A stretch of 64,000 nt of DNA, taken from NCBI RefSeq assembly GCF_002878395.1, contig NC_061114.1, positions 165,791,898-165,855,897 on the forward strand, written 5' to 3'. Of the stretch, positions 60,298 through 64,000 are shown one piece after another; the first letter of the stretch is position 1; the number at the start of each line of letters is the position of its first letter. The notes beneath the pieces are model-generated. The model was not told where the DNA came from. It made no database searches and saw nothing but the letters and a program-made list of their open reading frames with translations. This DNA comes from Capsicum annuum. Taxonomy: Eukaryota; Streptophyta; Magnoliopsida; Solanales; Solanaceae. The position numbers and the translations under genes are program-made.

Positions 60298-60500
60298 AAT
60301 TTAGTGAATAATTTCAATGAATAATTCTCGTGATCAAGTAGATTTAGTGCATAATTCTCGTGACCAAATAGATTTAATGAATAATTTTTGTGATCAACTA
60401 AATTTAGAGAATAATTCCAGTGAGTAATTCTCATGTCCAAATAAATTTAGTAAATAATTCCAATAAATAATTCTGGTGAATAAAATAGATTTAGCGAATT
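60298..60500. repeat. ~33-bp tandem array upstream of E1-alpha
   Basis: About six units of AATAATTCTCGTGATCAA followed by ATAGATTTAGTG. The distal duplicate has only a single such unit near 61862, so the array grew after duplication or was lost from the other copy. Confidence 0.75.
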
Positions 60501-60959
60501 TTGATGGAACAACGAAGATTGACATGATACGAGAAAGGGGACATGTATGAATTCTTTTGTTTTGTAGTGTTAAATGCACCAACTGCAACATCATACATGT
60601 ATCACATGGCTGGCTGGACAACCCACCCACGCCCACCCCCTCCTTTCCGTTTAAAAAGTGTTAAAATTAAGTTATAAAAATATAATTTCATTTATTAATG
60701 TTATCAATCTTGATTCATTGGAATTCAAAGTGAAATCCAATTTTAACTCAAGGATTTAAATGAAACTGATTCATGAAAATCATTAAAATATTTAAATAAA
60801 TTTCTATTTACTATATAGAGAGAGAGAAAGAAAAAGAAAAACTTATTAATTTTGTTTGATGATTAAGAAAGCTTTATAAGAAAACAAGTACTACAAAGTT
60901 TGGTGAATCGAAATATGATCAATCACTTGAGTCTTATTTGTCTACCTTCAAGATTAAGA

Positions 60960-61365
60960 TAACTGAATTTGAATGTATATTTAAATAATTAACATGTTGT
61001 CTTTAAATTCAAAGATTAAATAAATGAGAATGTTTTATTTTTTAACATATTAATATGCATAATTATTTATTTTTAAACACATTAAATTTATAATTTAAGA
61101 AAGGATGATTAAATATTGAAAAAATATATATTTAATAAAATATATTCATTATTCAATAATAAAATATATATGTTTGTTAGAGATGATTTATAATGTGGTG
61201 GCAGTGATGGTTGATATTAATGAATAATAATGATGATGATAGTTGTAACTATAAAAAAGTTAAGTGTTGTAAAAATGGACATAATAATAACGACAACTAT
61301 TGGTGATTGATATTGAGTGTGATGATGAAATTGACTGCAACGGTGTTAGCAGCAAGTATGTGGCC
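60960..61365. mobile_element. Diverged copy of the GGT-core element
   Basis: It shares ATGTTGTCTTTAAATTC/TC and a GATGGTTGATATTA-type core with 44390-45000 in the same order. It lies between the two duplicates of the E1-alpha upstream region. Ends are not defined. Confidence 0.45.
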
Positions 61366-61397
61366 TAAGTTGTTGTTGTTTTTTCGTTTTTCCTCCT

Positions 61398-61977
61398 GAT
61401 GCTTCGCTCGTCAAGAAGTAGAAGGAAATGTTGTTGGAATTGAGACTCCAAGAAGAAGTAAACTAGTTCTGTCTTTTTGGATCATTGCCCGAGTATAAAA
61501 AAAAAATAGGCAAATGAACACCCCGATCAGTCAAGTACTCAAGTAACGTGATGGAATGAAATGAAAGAAGATTTTGAAATTGAGTCTTGAAATTAAAAAT
61601 AAAAAGTAAAAATAGGAAGCTATCATTATTTTGGACTGAACTTGAGACACTATTAAAGGAGATATTTGATCATAGATTTCAAATGTTTTTTATTTTATTT
61701 AAATTTTATTATGTTTGAATTAATGATAAAATTACGCTAATTATAACTTTTGTAAGAAAAATAAAATACGAGAGTACGTAAAATAATTCAAAGTATTAAT
61801 AAATTTTATAATCAAAAACTAATTTTAAAACAAAATTAAAAAATTGAATTTAAAAAAAAAAAATTCTCGTGACAAAATGAAGACGGCAAGAGTAGGACAG
61901 AGGACACCTGTATGAAAGTTTGTTTTTGTAGTGTTAGGTGCACCAATTGGAACATCAACATGTATCAAATGGCTGGC
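61398..61977. repeat. Distal duplicate of the E1-alpha upstream region
   Basis: It corresponds to 59784-60625 at an offset of about 1.6 kb. It lacks the TATA element and most of the 33-bp array. It is cut at its far end by a hAT insertion; its last bases resume at 62823. Confidence 0.7.
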
Positions 61978-62822
61978 TAGAGCCGTTAATATAGGCCTGT
62001 TGGATCAGTAGGATCTAATTTGTGATTTGATGGATTGGATTAAATTTATAATCCATTTAAAAATAGAAGTTTATAATCTGATTAGGATAAGTTCGTTGAA
62101 TTGTGAAGTTTGAATAATATGGATTGGATTGAACCATAGATCAAATGAAAAATTCAATAGAGTATTAAGAATAACAAGAAGAGTCCAAACTTAAAGTTTA
62201 CACGAATCATCATAGATTTTAAATATTTATGTTTATAAAATATAAAATACAACCTTTTTTAAGGAGTCAAAGATGATTGATGAGGATGAATGGTAGTGAA
62301 ATACGCCATAAGTGTCATGAATATTTGTTTTTTAAAGAGTTTATTTTCACTTGCAATGAATTAAATATTGACATTCTTTTTGTGTGTGTTTTATTATGAT
62401 CTATTAAAATATAATTAGGTTAACATTGCTATTTAGCTAGCTTTATTGTTACCCATTAATTATTTTACTTGTTTATCAATATCTCTATTTAGTTTAATGA
62501 TATCATGTCAGAAGTTATTTAATTTCGTAGATTATTAAAATCTTTTTTGTAAACTTAAGACTTGATTAATAAGTTGTAACACTTTGTAATATTATATTGT
62601 AAATATTTATGTTATTAACATTTTAAAATTTAACTTAAGATTATAAAAATAATATATTTCAAAAAATAGACTCGCCCGTGGAGGTCCGTAAGAGTGATGA
62701 GTTAGACTTGCTATTTTTTGGCCCGTCATCTTGATGGGTCAGCTCAACCTAAATCGTCAAATTTTAAATTATTCATGTGGATTAGTCCATATGGGTTGGG
62801 TCAGACAGTATTGACAGCTCTA
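61978..62822. mobile_element. Non-autonomous hAT element (845 bp)
   Basis: The ends TAGAGCCGTTAATA and (complement) TAGAGCTGTCAATA form inverted termini. An exact 8-bp TSD TGGCTGGC is at 61970-61977 and 62823-62830. The interior is AT-rich with GGATTGGATT repeats and no transposase. Confidence 0.85.
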
Positions 62823-62837
62823 TGGCTGGCTAGACAT

Positions 62838-64000
62838 AAATGTCAAAATTAATTTACAAAAATACACTTAATTTTTATAAGAAAAAATTTCATAAAAGCA
62901 CAACTTAAGTTACTAATATTACTAGAAATTCCTTCACTTTGTAAAAATTATAAATATTTATATTTTTATTATTTTTAATTAAAAGTGGAAATAAATTTTA
63001 AAAACACCCACTTTTTTCGGATACAACTTTACCAATTGATTCTATGGTTCCTCCTTCAACGATAAATTTTTTGGTACGGTTTCATTCCATAAGTTTTTCT
63101 ACTTCTTCACATTTTTGAATTAAGGTATTTTTCACCAAATTCATAGTCACTATCTTCTTATCAAGTTCAACAACTTTTATCAAAAATCAAAATTAAACAT
63201 CTTCAATTTTTCTAAGGTTAACATATTGAACATATCAAATTTTTTAGTCTATATCGGTTCAATTAACATAATAAATGCAGATTTAGGACCATCTTTTAAT
63301 TTTGAAACCTCTCAAACCAACAACATCAAACAATATGTAGATGTTGTTAATTTTGTTCCTGATTTTGTTTGTTATTGGTCAATAATTTAGGTCGAGATAC
63401 ATAATTGGATACATCTGATACTTTTCTTCATTTTGTATCTCTGGGTATTTAACATTGTAGCTGTATGTATCTCTCGTTTATTATGTTTGTGTGAAATATA
63501 CATATTAGAGATATATATTAATAAAGTAAGAGATACATATAAAGTACTTATATGTACAATATGTATCTCTTGTTATATATTTTATGTGAATTATGCTTAT
63601 GAAAGATACATATTATCACAGTAAGAGATATAATTAATGTTGTTATATGTATAATATGTATCTCGGACAATCTATGTTAATGCATATATTATTGTAGATA
63701 CATGTATGTTTTAAAATAATATATATCTCTTACAAAATATCAGAATAGTATTATGTGTATGTTTTTTATATTATTTGCATTAATATTCAATTTGATTTTT
63801 CCTTAAATATTGTTTGACTTGTAAAGTTCAAAGGCACAATGAAGATTAATGTAAAAGTTTACACGTTGAATTGAAGAAGAATGTGGAAAAAAGCAAGAAT
63901 CAACAAATTCGTTGAAATTATAAAAGATAACAGTAATTACTACATTTAAGGAGTAATTTACTCTACAAATCTTCTAATTAATAGCAAAATATTGTTGAAA
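62838..64000 (+). mobile_element. Left part of a second ULP-carrying MULE (runs out of the window)
   Basis: Near 62845 AATTTACAAAAATACACTTAA resembles the terminal repeat of the MULE at 19881. Around 63270-63380 a plus-strand frame gives NADLGPSFNFETSQT, parallel to YDCGPSFSLGLTQ at the start of the first ULP gene. From 63480 to 63720 the motif AGATACATAT/ATGTATCTC recurs about ten times, similar in style to the AAATACATATG motif of the first MULE. The rest lies outside the window. Confidence 0.45.

Larger units (their letters stand above)
59784..60625. repeat. Upstream region of the E1-alpha gene, proximal duplicate
   Basis: This block is repeated at 61398-61977 in the same orientation. Shared blocks include GAAGGAAATGTTGTTGGA, TCTTTTTGGATCATTGCCC, TGTAGTGTTA(A/G)(A/G)TGCACCAA and ATGTATCA(C/A)ATGGCTGGC. 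It covers the TATA region and about 800 bp beyond. Alternatively the two could be independent copies of one unrecognised element. Confidence 0.75.

Overview
The window looks like a nuclear, repeat-rich intergenic block from a flowering plant, most probably a nightshade (Solanaceae such as pepper, tobacco, tomato or potato). The AT-rich sequence holds long-LTR retrotransposons, a MULE transposon carrying a Ulp1-type protease gene, several hAT elements, tRNA-derived SINEs and one intron-containing housekeeping gene. The family assignment is inference from repeat types I recognise; no database was searched.

Layout. 1-1,700: retroelement remnants. 1,698-7,103: a ~2.4-kb solo LTR with a second, related solo LTR nested in it (2,514-5,492); both are flanked by direct repeats. 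7,160-8,590: two degenerate satellite arrays. 8,600-15,140: a decayed Ty3/gypsy (Tat/Ogre-like) gag-protease region on the minus strand, ending at a primer-binding-site relic and the start of its LTR. 18,119-19,400: a non-autonomous hAT element with an 8-bp TSD. 19,881-44,274: one MULE, with a ULP-like gene (DUF1985 plus peptidase C48) on the plus strand converging on a MuDR-type transposase on the minus strand. A 12.5-kb LTR retrotransposon (25,101-37,574, TSD AGTAT) sits in an intron of the ULP gene. It has two LTRs, PBS, PPT and a decayed gag, but no recognisable pol; most of its remaining interior is hairpin-forming tandem repeats. 44,380-45,475: an element with a GGT-rich core. 45,910-46,700: a transposon-protein pseudogene. 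47,002-49,565: a third solo LTR of the same family, interrupted by a 100-N gap whose two flanks overlap. 50,746-55,606: a hAT element with a decayed transposase.

The one apparently intact host gene is at 56,417-59,718 on the minus strand. It is a nine-exon gene for the mitochondrial branched-chain 2-oxoacid dehydrogenase E1 alpha subunit (458 aa), and every exon phase closes. Its introns hold a MITE, an exact 70-bp duplication and a retroposed 5S rRNA/tRNA-SINE chimera with its own target-site duplication. Its upstream region is partly duplicated about 1.6 kb further out, and a hAT element (61,978-62,822) is inserted at the end of that duplicate. The right edge (from about 62,838) looks like the start of a second ULP-carrying MULE.

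The most unusual signals are: (i) tandem hairpins with a constant AGTGCGTC loop and changing but still paired stems; (ii) a dispersed two-stem motif beginning CTACGTATC whose inner stem also covaries; (iii) the 5S-SINE chimera; and (iv) a repeated AAATACATATG motif across the MULE non-coding DNA. Boundaries, TSDs and exon joins were worked out by eye.
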